7,590 nucleotides of DNA. Source: Opitutia bacterium. GTDB lineage: Bacteria > Verrucomicrobiota > Verrucomicrobiae > Opitutales > UBA953. The translations under genes and the position numbers were made by a program. Shown in pieces: positions 1 to 6,933 of this stretch. The notes under the pieces were generated by a model. It made no database searches. It worked only from the letters and a program-made list of their open reading frames with translations, and was not told the origin of the DNA. The first letter of the stretch is position 1, and each line of letters begins with the position of its first letter. The DNA lies in NCBI GenBank assembly GCA_947488485.1, contig CANKZO010000104.1:1-7590 (forward strand), read 5' to 3'.

Positions 1-77
1 AGCAATGGCTGGAAGGTCGGCTCGGCGGCGGCGGCGAGGGCGCCGAGGCAGAGCAGAGAGAGGAAGGCGAGGCGCAT
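1..77 (-). CDS. N-terminus of a secreted protein of unknown function (partial, cut by left edge)
   Basis: An open frame begins with ATG at 77-75 and runs off the window at base 1, giving 25 complete codons without a stop. The translation starts MRLAFLSLLCLGALAAAAEP, a textbook Sec signal peptide: one Arg in the n-region, a Leu/Phe-rich h-region at about residues 3-14, and an Ala-rich cleavage region near residues 15-18. The mature protein would begin near Glu19-Pro20. The start lies only 4 bases after the TAA of the upstream esterase gene on the same strand, so it is probably translationally coupled and part of the same operon. No good Shine-Dalgarno sequence precedes it. The mature domain lies outside the window, so no family can be assigned. 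That it is a real exported protein is inferred from the signal peptide and spacing. Confidence 0.72.
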   Translation of the reverse strand, partial: MRLAFLSLLCLGALAAAAEPTFQPL

Positions 78-81
78 CGGT

Positions 82-1017
82 TTAGCGGACGTCGCGCCAG
101 AGCCAGGTCAGCGCCTCCGGGAGGAGCATGGCGCCGTGGCGGCTGTTATGGGTGCCCTGACCTTCGACATAGACGTGGTCATAGCCTTTCTCTTTAAGGG
201 CCGCGGACATCTTACGGTTGGCCTCGGGCCAGCTGCCGTGCTCGTTGAGCAGGTCGTGGGCGCCTTCCTGCTGGTAGACGCGGATGTTCTTGCGCGGATT
301 GGCGCGGACCCATTCCGGATAGACGTCTCCGCCGGTCTCCTTGCCGCCGCTGAGGTTGGCGCGGATCTTGGTGAAGCTGCCGATGGTCGTGAAGACCTTG
401 CTGAAGGCATCGGGGCGATGCCAGGCGGCGTTGAAGGCGCAGATGCCGCCCGACGAAGATCCGGCGATGGCACGACGGGCCGGCTCCTTGGAGAACTTCA
501 CACCCTTGGATTCCGCGAGCGGGATCATTTCCTCGAGCAGGAACTTCACATAGAGGTCGGTGACGCTGTCGTATTCGAAGGAACGGTTCGACTTGCCGAG
601 GGGCTTGCCCTTCTTGTCCTTGCCGTTGGGGTTCTTCGGGTCGGGCACGAAGCCCGGTGCGATGAAGAGGGCAATCGTTACCGGCATTTTCTTCTGGGCG
701 ATCAGGTTGTCGAAGACCACCGGCACCCGCCAGGCGCCGGTACGAGAGGCATAGCCAGGGCCGTCCTGGAACACCATCAGCGCAGCTTCCTTGGAGGGAT
801 CATACTGGGCCGGGATGTAGAGGGCCCACTTCCGACCGTAACCCGGGAAGGTCTTCGAATCCGTCATCTCGTAATCGGTCACGACGCCCTTGGGCACGCC
901 GGCCTTCTCTTGGGAATCAGGGCCCAGGACGTATTGAGCGTCGTAGTCGGGCTTCTTGGGGTCGGCGCCGAACAGGCTGATAGCCAGCAGGCAGGGGAGC
1001 AAGCGGAGGAGCTTCAT
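82..1017 (-). CDS. Secreted alpha/beta-hydrolase esterase (Fes/IroE/esterase-D type, PF00756-like)
   Basis: This encodes a 311-residue serine hydrolase predicted to act outside the cytoplasm on an ester substrate that cannot be named. Residues 1-18 form a Sec signal peptide (MKLLRLLPCLLAISLFGA), so export is likely. The nucleophile elbow is GSSSG at 186-190, putting the catalytic serine at Ser188. A conserved C-terminal block carries an acidic candidate at Asp255 (AHDLLNEHG) and a histidine at His290 (GQGTHNSRHG), followed by the LPEALTWLW ending common in this family. An oxyanion-side block, VFQDG, is at 82-86. The layout matches the esterase superfamily that includes enterochelin esterases and feruloyl or acetyl-xylan esterases. 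PVC bacteria carry many such secreted paralogues, so the family alone does not tell the substrate. The ATG at 1017 has no properly spaced Shine-Dalgarno; a hairpin sits just upstream. The gene starts 53 bases after the MFS stop and ends 4 bases before the next start, indicating operon membership. Confidence 0.9.
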   Translation of the reverse strand: MKLLRLLPCLLAISLFGADPKKPDYDAQYVLGPDSQEKAGVPKGVVTDYEMTDSKTFPGYGRKWALYIPAQYDPSKEAALMVFQDGPGYASRTGAWRVPVVFDNLIAQKKMPVTIALFIAPGFVPDPKNPNGKDKKGKPLGKSNRSFEYDSVTDLYVKFLLEEMIPLAESKGVKFSKEPARRAIAGSSSGGICAFNAAWHRPDAFSKVFTTIGSFTKIRANLSGGKETGGDVYPEWVRANPRKNIRVYQQEGAHDLLNEHGSWPEANRKMSAALKEKGYDHVYVEGQGTHNSRHGAMLLPEALTWLWRDVR

Positions 1018-1020
1018 AGG

Positions 1021-1041
1021 GGTGTTCTGATAAGAAACACC
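1021..1041 (-). other. Small hairpin in the leader of the esterase gene
   Basis: Read on the minus strand, GGTG-T-TTCT / TATC / AGAACACC folds into an 8-base-pair stem with one bulged T and a four-base loop. It ends 3 bases before the esterase ATG, in the 53-base gap after the MFS stop. No T-tract follows it, so it is not a normal intrinsic terminator. A GAGG sequence at 1043-1040 overlaps the 5' base of the stem. The fold is read directly from the sequence; any effect on translation or mRNA processing is inference. Confidence 0.35.
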
Positions 1042-1070
1042 TCACGGGGCTGACACAAGCCCAAGCGGGG

Positions 1071-2375
1071 TCAGCGGGCGGGCTCGTGGCCGACCTTCCG
1101 GAGCCGCCAGAGCTCGGGGAAACGCCAGTGGGTCAGGCCCATCACCCCGAAGGTCGCCAGCCCCCCGAAGACCACCGAATTGACCGTGCCCATCAGGCGG
1201 GCGGCCAGACCGGACTCGGCCATGCCCAGTTCATTGGAGCAGCCGATGAAGACCGCGGTCACGGCCGAAACGCGGCCCATCATCTCCGGCGGGACAGAGG
1301 TCTGTAGGATCGTCTGACGGATGATCACGTTCACGGCGTCGGCGGCACCGGCGACCAGGAGGAATATGATGGAGAAGACGAAGGCGGCCGTCAGCCCGAG
1401 GCCGAGGGCGTTCGCCAGCACGATCGAGAGCGCGAAGCCGATGGTACTCAGGCCAAAGATGGCAAACGAACCGTAAAGGGTCGGACCAGCATGGGCTAGC
1501 GGCGGCCGCACGATGAGGTAGAGAGACATCAGGACGGCCCCGATCGAGGACGCCGCACGTAAGAGGCCGAAGCCGAAGGCACCGACTTGCAGCATATCGG
1601 CGAAGATCGGGAGCAGGGCGACCGCCCCGCCGAGGAGGACGGCGAACAGGTCCATCGTGAAAGCCCCGAGCATCACGCGTTGGCTGAGCATGAAGTCGAT
1701 GCCCTGGCTGAGGCTGGTAAAGATCGGCTCCGGGTTACGGGACTGCAAGGTATGCGTCGGCCGAAGCACGATGGTCAGCCCGAGCGAGATCGCGAAGCAA
1801 AGCGACATGGCCGCGTAGGCGACGTTCTCCGCATGCGCCAGCCCGTTGCTCTCACCGAGCCATACCATCAGGCCCGCCAGACCTGGGCCGAGTACGCAGG
1901 CGAGTTCGAAGAGCGTGTTACGCCAGCGGACGCCACCAGGAATGAGGTCGCGCGGGAGGATCTCGGCGATGAGCGCTTGCCGGGCGGTCGTGAGGAAACT
2001 GCGGGCGAGACCGCCGAGGACGATCACACCGTAGATGACTGTCAGCTGGGCCCACCGGTCGGTCAGGAATTCAGGTATGAACAGAAGCAGCCCCAAGCAG
2101 AACATCGCGGACAGCGCACCGATCGCGATGCGCCGGCGGTTGTTCGTGTCGGCCACGTGACCGGCGAAGAGGACCGCGCTGACGAAAGGGATGACCTCGG
2201 CCAAGCCGATCGCCCCGAGCGCCAAGGCGCCGTTGTCGCCTCCGTCCTTGGTCAGGCGGAAAACCTGCCAGGCGACGGCGACGTTCTGGATCTGGATGGC
2301 CAGCGTGCCGAGGACGATCGACGCCAGATACAGCCGGAAGGACCGGGAGGAGATGGCTGAGGGTGGCGCCGACAT
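1071..2375 (-). CDS. MFS transporter, EntS / MFS_3 (transmembrane secretion effector) type
   Basis: This encodes a 434-residue inner-membrane major facilitator superfamily protein. Twelve hydrophobic segments can be placed at roughly 16-38, 50-72, 83-103, 111-127, 156-173, 182-204, 235-259, 269-289, 302-324, 328-348, 369-388 and 400-417. The loop after helix 2 holds the MFS motif A variant GHVADTNNRRR (about 72-82). The C-terminal half has the NVIIRQTILQTSVPPEMMGR block (about 349-368), typical of the MFS_3/EntS family. EntS exports enterobactin in Escherichia coli; other members export diverse small molecules, so the substrate is unknown and proton-coupled export is inferred from the family. 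The start is uncertain: ATG at 2381 and ATG at 2375 lie in frame two codons apart. GAGG at 2388-2385 is 9 bases from the second but only 3 from the first, so 2375 is preferred. The frame stays open upstream to about 2846, but that part lies on the DUF1501 gene, is Arg/Pro-rich and is not protein-like. The gene follows the DUF1501 stop by about 35 bases. Confidence 0.9.
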   Translation of the reverse strand: MSAPPSAISSRSFRLYLASIVLGTLAIQIQNVAVAWQVFRLTKDGGDNGALALGAIGLAEVIPFVSAVLFAGHVADTNNRRRIAIGALSAMFCLGLLLFIPEFLTDRWAQLTVIYGVIVLGGLARSFLTTARQALIAEILPRDLIPGGVRWRNTLFELACVLGPGLAGLMVWLGESNGLAHAENVAYAAMSLCFAISLGLTIVLRPTHTLQSRNPEPIFTSLSQGIDFMLSQRVMLGAFTMDLFAVLLGGAVALLPIFADMLQVGAFGFGLLRAASSIGAVLMSLYLIVRPPLAHAGPTLYGSFAIFGLSTIGFALSIVLANALGLGLTAAFVFSIIFLLVAGAADAVNVIIRQTILQTSVPPEMMGRVSAVTAVFIGCSNELGMAESGLAARLMGTVNSVVFGGLATFGVMGLTHWRFPELWRLRKVGHEPAR

Positions 2376-2384
2376 GGACATCGG

Positions 2385-2388
2385 CCTC
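2385..2388 (-). promoter_or_regulatory. Shine-Dalgarno GAGG for the MFS gene
   Basis: The minus-strand reading is GAGG, followed by CCG and then two in-frame ATGs (2381 and 2375). It is the clearest ribosome-binding site in the window and favours initiation at the second ATG (9-base spacer) over the first (3-base spacer). It also argues against the much longer upstream extension of the frame. Confidence 0.5.
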
Positions 2389-2410
2389 ACTATCGAATGA
2401 ACCGAACGAC

Positions 2411-3847
2411 TTAGGCAATCACGGCTTTGACCACGTGGCCCGCGACGTCCGTCAGACGGTAGTAACGTCCTTGGAACTTGAAGGTCTGCCGCTCGTGGTC
2501 GACGCCGAGGAGGTGCTGCATCGTGGCATGCAGGTCGTGCACGTGGACCGGGTCCTTGACGATGTTGTAGCCGAACTCGTCGGTCTGACCGTGGACATGG
2601 CCGCCTTTGACGCCGCCGCCGGCCATCCAGAGGCTGAAGCAACGCGGGTGGTGGTCGCGGCCGTAGGTGTCCTTGGTGATCTTGCCTTGGCTGTAAGCCG
2701 TGCGGCCGAATTCGCCGCCCCAGATCACAAGCGTGTCTTCCAGCAGGCCGCGCTGCTTGAGGTCCTTGATGAGGGCCGCCGAAGCCTGGTCGGTCTGTTT
2801 GCACTGGCGCTTGATGCCGCTGGGCAGGCCGCCGTGCTGGTCCCAACCCTGGTGGAAGAGCTGGACGAAGCGGACGCCCTTCTCGATGAGTCGGCGCGCC
2901 TGCAGGCAGTTGGCGGCGAAGGATCCAGGCGTCTTCACGCTGTCACCATACATCGCGAGGGTGGCGGGCGACTCCTTCGAAAGATCGGCGACCTCCGGCA
3001 CGCTCGTCTGCATGCGGTAGGCCATCTCGGCCTGCGCCAGACGGGCGTCGACTTCCGGGTCGAGTTCCGCGGCGCGCTGGTCGGCATTGAGCTTGCCGAG
3101 CGCATCGAGCATGCCACGGCGGGCGTGCGGCGAGACGCCTTCGGGGTTCGTCAGGAAGAGCACCGGTTCCTTGCCGGCCTTGAACTGAACGCCTTGGTGT
3201 TCGGAAGGCAGGAAGCCCGCGCCCCAGAGGCGCGAGTAGAGAGGCTGGTCTTTGGTGGCGTCCTGCGAGACCAGCACGATGAAGGCAGGAAGGTTCTCGT
3301 TCATGCTGCCAAGTCCGTAGGAGGCCCAGGCGCCCATCGACGGACGACCCGCGACCTGATTGCCCGAGCAGAAGAACGTGATGGCCGGATCGTGATTGAT
3401 GGCCTCCGTGTGCATCGAACGGATCACGCAGAGATCGTCGGCGACCCCACCGGTGTGACTCATCAGGTCGCTGTATTCGACGCCGCTCTGTCCATACTTC
3501 TTGAAATCCGTGAACGAGCCCGCCAACGGCAGCGTGGCCTGGTAACCGCTCATGCCGGTCAGACGCTGGCCTTGACGCACCGAGTCTGGCAGCGGCTGCG
3601 TGTGTTTTTCGCGAAGCAGCGGCTTGGGATCGAGGGTCTCGAAATGCGAAGGTCCGCCGGCCTGGAAGAGATAGATGACGCGCTTCGCCTTGGCCGGGAA
3701 GTGGGTGCCCTTGGGCAAGGGTGCCGCGTGGGCGTCGCCGACGATGCCGCGGAGCGCGAGGGCGCCGAGGCCGAGGGCGGACGTGCCGAGGAAGTGCCGA
3801 CGCGTGGGCTGCATCAGGCCGTCATAGGAGGGAAGTTCGGCGGACAT
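2411..3847 (-). CDS. DUF1501 family secreted protein (sulfatase-like fold), Tat signal
   Basis: This encodes a 478-residue protein of the DUF1501 family (PF07394), which is related to the alkaline phosphatase/sulfatase superfamily. The N-terminus carries a twin-arginine signal: TRRHFLG at 15-21, then a hydrophobic stretch to about residue 33 and an Ala-rich cleavage region (AHAA) near 39-42. Export of a folded, possibly cofactor-bearing protein is therefore likely. Family blocks visible in order are GGPSHFETLDPKP (64-76), NHDPA (151-155), WDQHGG (335-340), WGGEFGRT (376-383), GRDHHP (396-401), MAGGGVKGG (408-416) and GQTDEFGY (420-427). The Asp, His and Glu residues in these blocks are candidate metal ligands. 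No enzymatic activity is established for most members. The ATG at 3847 is only 2 bases after the TGA of the upstream PSCyt1/DUF1549/DUF1553 gene (TGACCATG), which suggests translational coupling. An internal ATG at 3814 (MQPTRRHFL) would give a more typical Tat peptide and is a possible alternative start. This pairing is characteristic of Planctomycetota and Verrucomicrobiota. Confidence 0.93.
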   Translation of the reverse strand: MSAELPSYDGLMQPTRRHFLGTSALGLGALALRGIVGDAHAAPLPKGTHFPAKAKRVIYLFQAGGPSHFETLDPKPLLREKHTQPLPDSVRQGQRLTGMSGYQATLPLAGSFTDFKKYGQSGVEYSDLMSHTGGVADDLCVIRSMHTEAINHDPAITFFCSGNQVAGRPSMGAWASYGLGSMNENLPAFIVLVSQDATKDQPLYSRLWGAGFLPSEHQGVQFKAGKEPVLFLTNPEGVSPHARRGMLDALGKLNADQRAAELDPEVDARLAQAEMAYRMQTSVPEVADLSKESPATLAMYGDSVKTPGSFAANCLQARRLIEKGVRFVQLFHQGWDQHGGLPSGIKRQCKQTDQASAALIKDLKQRGLLEDTLVIWGGEFGRTAYSQGKITKDTYGRDHHPRCFSLWMAGGGVKGGHVHGQTDEFGYNIVKDPVHVHDLHATMQHLLGVDHERQTFKFQGRYYRLTDVAGHVVKAVIA

Positions 3848-3849
3848 GG

Positions 3850-6800
3850 TCAGCGGGAGGTGACGGCGGCGTCGCTCGCCAGAATGGTGGAGCAGACGAG
3901 GGTGAGAGCGGCTAGGGCCGGATCGGCAGGCATTTTCGGCATCGCCGGGGCAGGGGGCGGAGCGGCCTGCTTCTTCGACTTGGGGTCGGCTTTCTGCGGT
4001 TCGGCTTTGGACACGACCGGAACTGGCGCGAACTGCGGCGGGTTGGCCTTCTGCGTCGCGTAGAGCTCGGTCAGGGCGGCGAGTTCCGCGGGGCGGGGCG
4101 CACGGGTGCAGACTTGGCGGAAAGCCTCGGCGATCTGCTCGGCGGGGTCGGCGGACGACTTGCTCACGCGCGTAGCGAGATGCTTGGCGGCTTCGACGAA
4201 GCCGGGATTATTGAGGAGCACCAAGGCCTGCAGAGGCGTATTGGTGTTAAGCCGCTTCGGCTGACAGACCTCACGGGAACCCGCGTCGAAGATGAGCATG
4301 TTATCCGGCGGAGCGGTACGCTTACGGTAGGTGTAGACGCTGCGACGGTTGGCGGATTCCTGGACGCTCTCCCCGCCGACCTTCTCGACAAGCTTGCCGG
4401 AGGCTAGCAGCGCCTGGTCTCGGACCATTTCGGCTGTCAGGCGGAGCACCGGACCACGCGCCAGCAGCAAGTTCGCCGGATCTTTCTCGCGGGCCTCCGC
4501 CGTCGGGGTCGAGGCCTGCCGGAACGTCGAGCTCAGCACGAGACGGCGGAGCATCGCTTTGGTGTTCCAACCACTGCGGATGAAGTCGACGGACAGAGTG
4601 TCGAGCAACTCCGGGTGCGTGGGCAGGTCGCCTTGCATGCCGAGGTTCTCGCTCGAGGCGACGAGGCCAGCGCCAAAGACTTGGGCCCAGAGTCGGTTGA
4701 TGATGACGCGTGAAGTCAGCGGGTGCTTCGGATCGGTCAGCCACTTCGCCAGACCAAGGCGGTTCTTCGGAAGCTCGGTGCTCAACGGGAAGATGCGGGC
4801 GGGGATGCCCGGCTCGCAGGGTTTGGAGAGGTCGGGCTTGTCGTATTCTCCGCGGGTGAGCACGAAGGATTTCGGGGCGAGCGGCGAGTGTTCCATCGCG
4901 AAGAAGGCGGGCGCAGTTTCCTCGTGGGCGGCGAGAGCCCGGCGGGCTTGCTGGACGCGTTCCCAGGCTTGGGCGAAAGCCGGGTCGGCCCGGCGCAGGG
5001 CGTGTTCCGCGTGAACCGAGGCGGGGAGGGAGTCGACGGCGAGCCCGTGGTGGACGGCGACCTCGGCGGGCGTCAGAGCCGTGCGCCAGAGCTGGACCTC
5101 GTCGAGAGAACCGTTGCGGAAGCCGGCATCGCGGGAGCGTGAGCCGATCTCCAGGGCGTTGTCACGGGGCTTGGCGTGGAGCGTGTCGCGGATGACCGTC
5201 GTCTTCACTTCGCGGCCGTCGACGTAGAGGCGGAGTCCGGCGGCTTTCGAGGAGCCATCGTAGGTCGCCGTCACGCGACGCCATTGATCGATGGGCAGAG
5301 CGTCGACCATTTCGACGGAGGCGGCGCTGTTGGGCCAGAGGTGGATCATGCTCCAGCGGAGCTTGCCCTGGGTCACCAGCAGTTCGATGCCCGTCGCATC
5401 GCCGTCGCCCGTGTAAAAGCCAGTCGAGTGCAGAACCGTCGCGCGGGCGTTCTTTTCGCCGAGACGCATGAAGGCCGAGAACGTGAAGGCATCCAAGCGG
5501 CCCAGCTGCTTGAATTCCGGTAAGATGAAGCCGGCATCGCCGTCGAACTTCACCGCCTGGCCTTTGACGCCCGGCACCAGCTGCAGGTCATCGGGAGAGC
5601 CGCGGCGCTCGAACTTGGCGGGCTTGCCGCCGGCGACCGTGTCATCGACGCCCGTCTTCGTGAAAGCTTCGAGCGGGAAATGGGCGACCGGGGCGGGCAC
5701 CTTCACTTCAGCCTTGGCCGTGGCGGTGTGCGTGGTGATAAGACCTTGTTCGGCAGCGCTCACGGCGGCGCGGAGCTCGGATTCCTTCCGACGTTCATCG
5801 TCGGACTTATACAGGCGGACGAAAGGTGGCGGTACTTCACCGTGGAAGGACAACAGACCGTTCTCGTTCTGGTCGCCGAACATCGCAGCCATCGAGAAGT
5901 AGTCCTTCTGCGAGATCGGGTCGTATTTGTGGTCGTGGCAGCGCGAACATTCCATCGTCAAACCCATGAAGCCGTAGCCGGCGGTCATCACGCGGTCATT
6001 GATACCGTCCTGGCGGAACTCCTCGGCGATCGAGCCGCCCTCGAAGGTCATGCGGTGGATGCGGTTGAAGGCCGTCGCCACGCGTTGATCTTGAGTCGGT
6101 TTGGGGAGGAGATCCCCGGCGAGCTGTTCCGTCAGGAACTGGTCATACGGCTTGTTGTCGTTGAAGGCCTTCAGCACCCAGTCCCGCCAAGGCCAGGCGA
6201 ACATCGCCTTATCGCCCGTGTAGCCCCAGGTGTCGGCGTAACGCGACAGATCGAGCCAGGAGACCGCCAGATGCTCACCGTAACGAGGGGAGGCCAGCAG
6301 GGCATCGACGCGCTTCTCGTAGGCGTCGGGCGAAGAGTCTGCCATGAAGGCATCGACCTCGGCGATCGTCGGGGGTAGACCGGTCAGCGCGAATGAGGCG
6401 CGTCGCAGCAGCGTCGCACGGTCGGCAGGGGCCGACGGACGAAGCCCTTTTTTGGCCGCGGCGGCGGCGATGAAAGCATCCAGAGGATCCTTCGGCCAGG
6501 AAGGGTCAGCAATCGTTGGGGTCGGATGAGACTGCGGGCTCACGAAGGCCCAGTGCGGGTCGTATTTCGCGCCTTGTTTCACCCAGCGAATCAGGATGTC
6601 TTTCTCCGGCTTAGAGAGCGGGCGATGCAGTTCCGGGGGTGGCATCACGTCTTCCTCGTCTTCGCTCAGGATACGCTGCACCAGCGCGCTGTTCTTGAGA
6701 TCACCCGGTGCGATCGCCACATCCCCGCTTTTCAACTTCTTCGTCGCCCCGGCAAATTCATCGAGACGCAGGCCGGCCTTACGACCTTTGTCGGCGTCAG

Positions 6801-6933
6801 GTCCATGACAACCGTAGCAGCGGTCGGAAAGGATCGGACGCACCTCACGATTGAAGTCCACCGGCGCGTCGGCTGCGTAAGCGATGGCTGCGCCGAGCAG
6901 GTAGAGCAGGGAAGTGGTGTGCGAGGGGCGCAT
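3850..6933 (-). CDS. PSCyt1-DUF1549-LamG-DUF1553 secreted cytochrome-like protein
   Basis: This encodes a large exported protein of 1027 residues (from the ATG at 6933) with the Planctomycete-type multidomain plan. Residues 1-20 are a Sec signal peptide (cleavage near AYA-AD). A PSCyt1 cytochrome-c-like domain follows (about 27-115), with heme motif CYGCH at 39-43 and a candidate axial Met at 97 in MPPPE. The DUF1549 (PSCyt2) region spans about 147-355 and ends in a second CXXCH, CSRCH at 329-333, within CHDHKYDPISQKDY. Next is a concanavalin-A/LamG-like domain (about 415-630; note WRRVTATYDG and LYVDGREV), then DUF1553 (PSD1) from about 721 (NRLGLAKWLTDP, TSRVIINRLW, LNTNTPLQAL). Near the C-terminus, about 960-1003, a Pro/Lys/Ala-rich stretch interrupts the DUF1553 tail. 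Heme binding is inferred from the motifs; the reaction is unknown for the family. A GTG at 6948, five codons upstream and in frame, is an alternative start; neither start has a clear Shine-Dalgarno. It is the first gene of the minus-strand operon and overlaps none of its neighbours. Confidence 0.93.
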   Translation of the reverse strand: MRPSHTTSLLYLLGAAIAYAADAPVDFNREVRPILSDRCYGCHGPDADKGRKAGLRLDEFAGATKKLKSGDVAIAPGDLKNSALVQRILSEDEEDVMPPPELHRPLSKPEKDILIRWVKQGAKYDPHWAFVSPQSHPTPTIADPSWPKDPLDAFIAAAAAKKGLRPSAPADRATLLRRASFALTGLPPTIAEVDAFMADSSPDAYEKRVDALLASPRYGEHLAVSWLDLSRYADTWGYTGDKAMFAWPWRDWVLKAFNDNKPYDQFLTEQLAGDLLPKPTQDQRVATAFNRIHRMTFEGGSIAEEFRQDGINDRVMTAGYGFMGLTMECSRCHDHKYDPISQKDYFSMAAMFGDQNENGLLSFHGEVPPPFVRLYKSDDERRKESELRAAVSAAEQGLITTHTATAKAEVKVPAPVAHFPLEAFTKTGVDDTVAGGKPAKFERRGSPDDLQLVPGVKGQAVKFDGDAGFILPEFKQLGRLDAFTFSAFMRLGEKNARATVLHSTGFYTGDGDATGIELLVTQGKLRWSMIHLWPNSAASVEMVDALPIDQWRRVTATYDGSSKAAGLRLYVDGREVKTTVIRDTLHAKPRDNALEIGSRSRDAGFRNGSLDEVQLWRTALTPAEVAVHHGLAVDSLPASVHAEHALRRADPAFAQAWERVQQARRALAAHEETAPAFFAMEHSPLAPKSFVLTRGEYDKPDLSKPCEPGIPARIFPLSTELPKNRLGLAKWLTDPKHPLTSRVIINRLWAQVFGAGLVASSENLGMQGDLPTHPELLDTLSVDFIRSGWNTKAMLRRLVLSSTFRQASTPTAEAREKDPANLLLARGPVLRLTAEMVRDQALLASGKLVEKVGGESVQESANRRSVYTYRKRTAPPDNMLIFDAGSREVCQPKRLNTNTPLQALVLLNNPGFVEAAKHLATRVSKSSADPAEQIAEAFRQVCTRAPRPAELAALTELYATQKANPPQFAPVPVVSKAEPQKADPKSKKQAAPPPAPAMPKMPADPALAALTLVCSTILASDAAVTSR

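Noticed and set aside
1021..1041. Intrinsic terminator after the MFS gene
   Set aside because: The hairpin has no following T-tract on the minus strand, is immediately followed by the esterase start, and the genes appear co-transcribed.
136..1053. Plus-strand open frame of 305 codons opposite the esterase gene
   Set aside because: It is an antisense shadow of a gene with a clear catalytic triad and signal peptide, with no domain of its own.
1587..2360. Plus-strand open frame of 257 codons opposite the MFS gene
   Set aside because: The charged, Glu/Arg/Asp-rich translation is the antisense of hydrophobic transmembrane codons; no independent evidence.
2363..4063. Long plus-strand open frame (566 codons) opposite the DUF1501 gene
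   Set aside because: It lies antisense to a gene with clear family motifs, has biased composition (Val/Arg/Glu/His/Ala-rich), no recognisable domain and no Shine-Dalgarno. High GC at third codon positions of the real gene explains the lack of stops.
4349..6378. Several plus-strand open frames (about 115-232 codons) opposite the PSCyt/DUF1553 gene
   Set aside because: All are antisense to conserved domains, lack recognisable motifs and fit the GC-bias shadow pattern.
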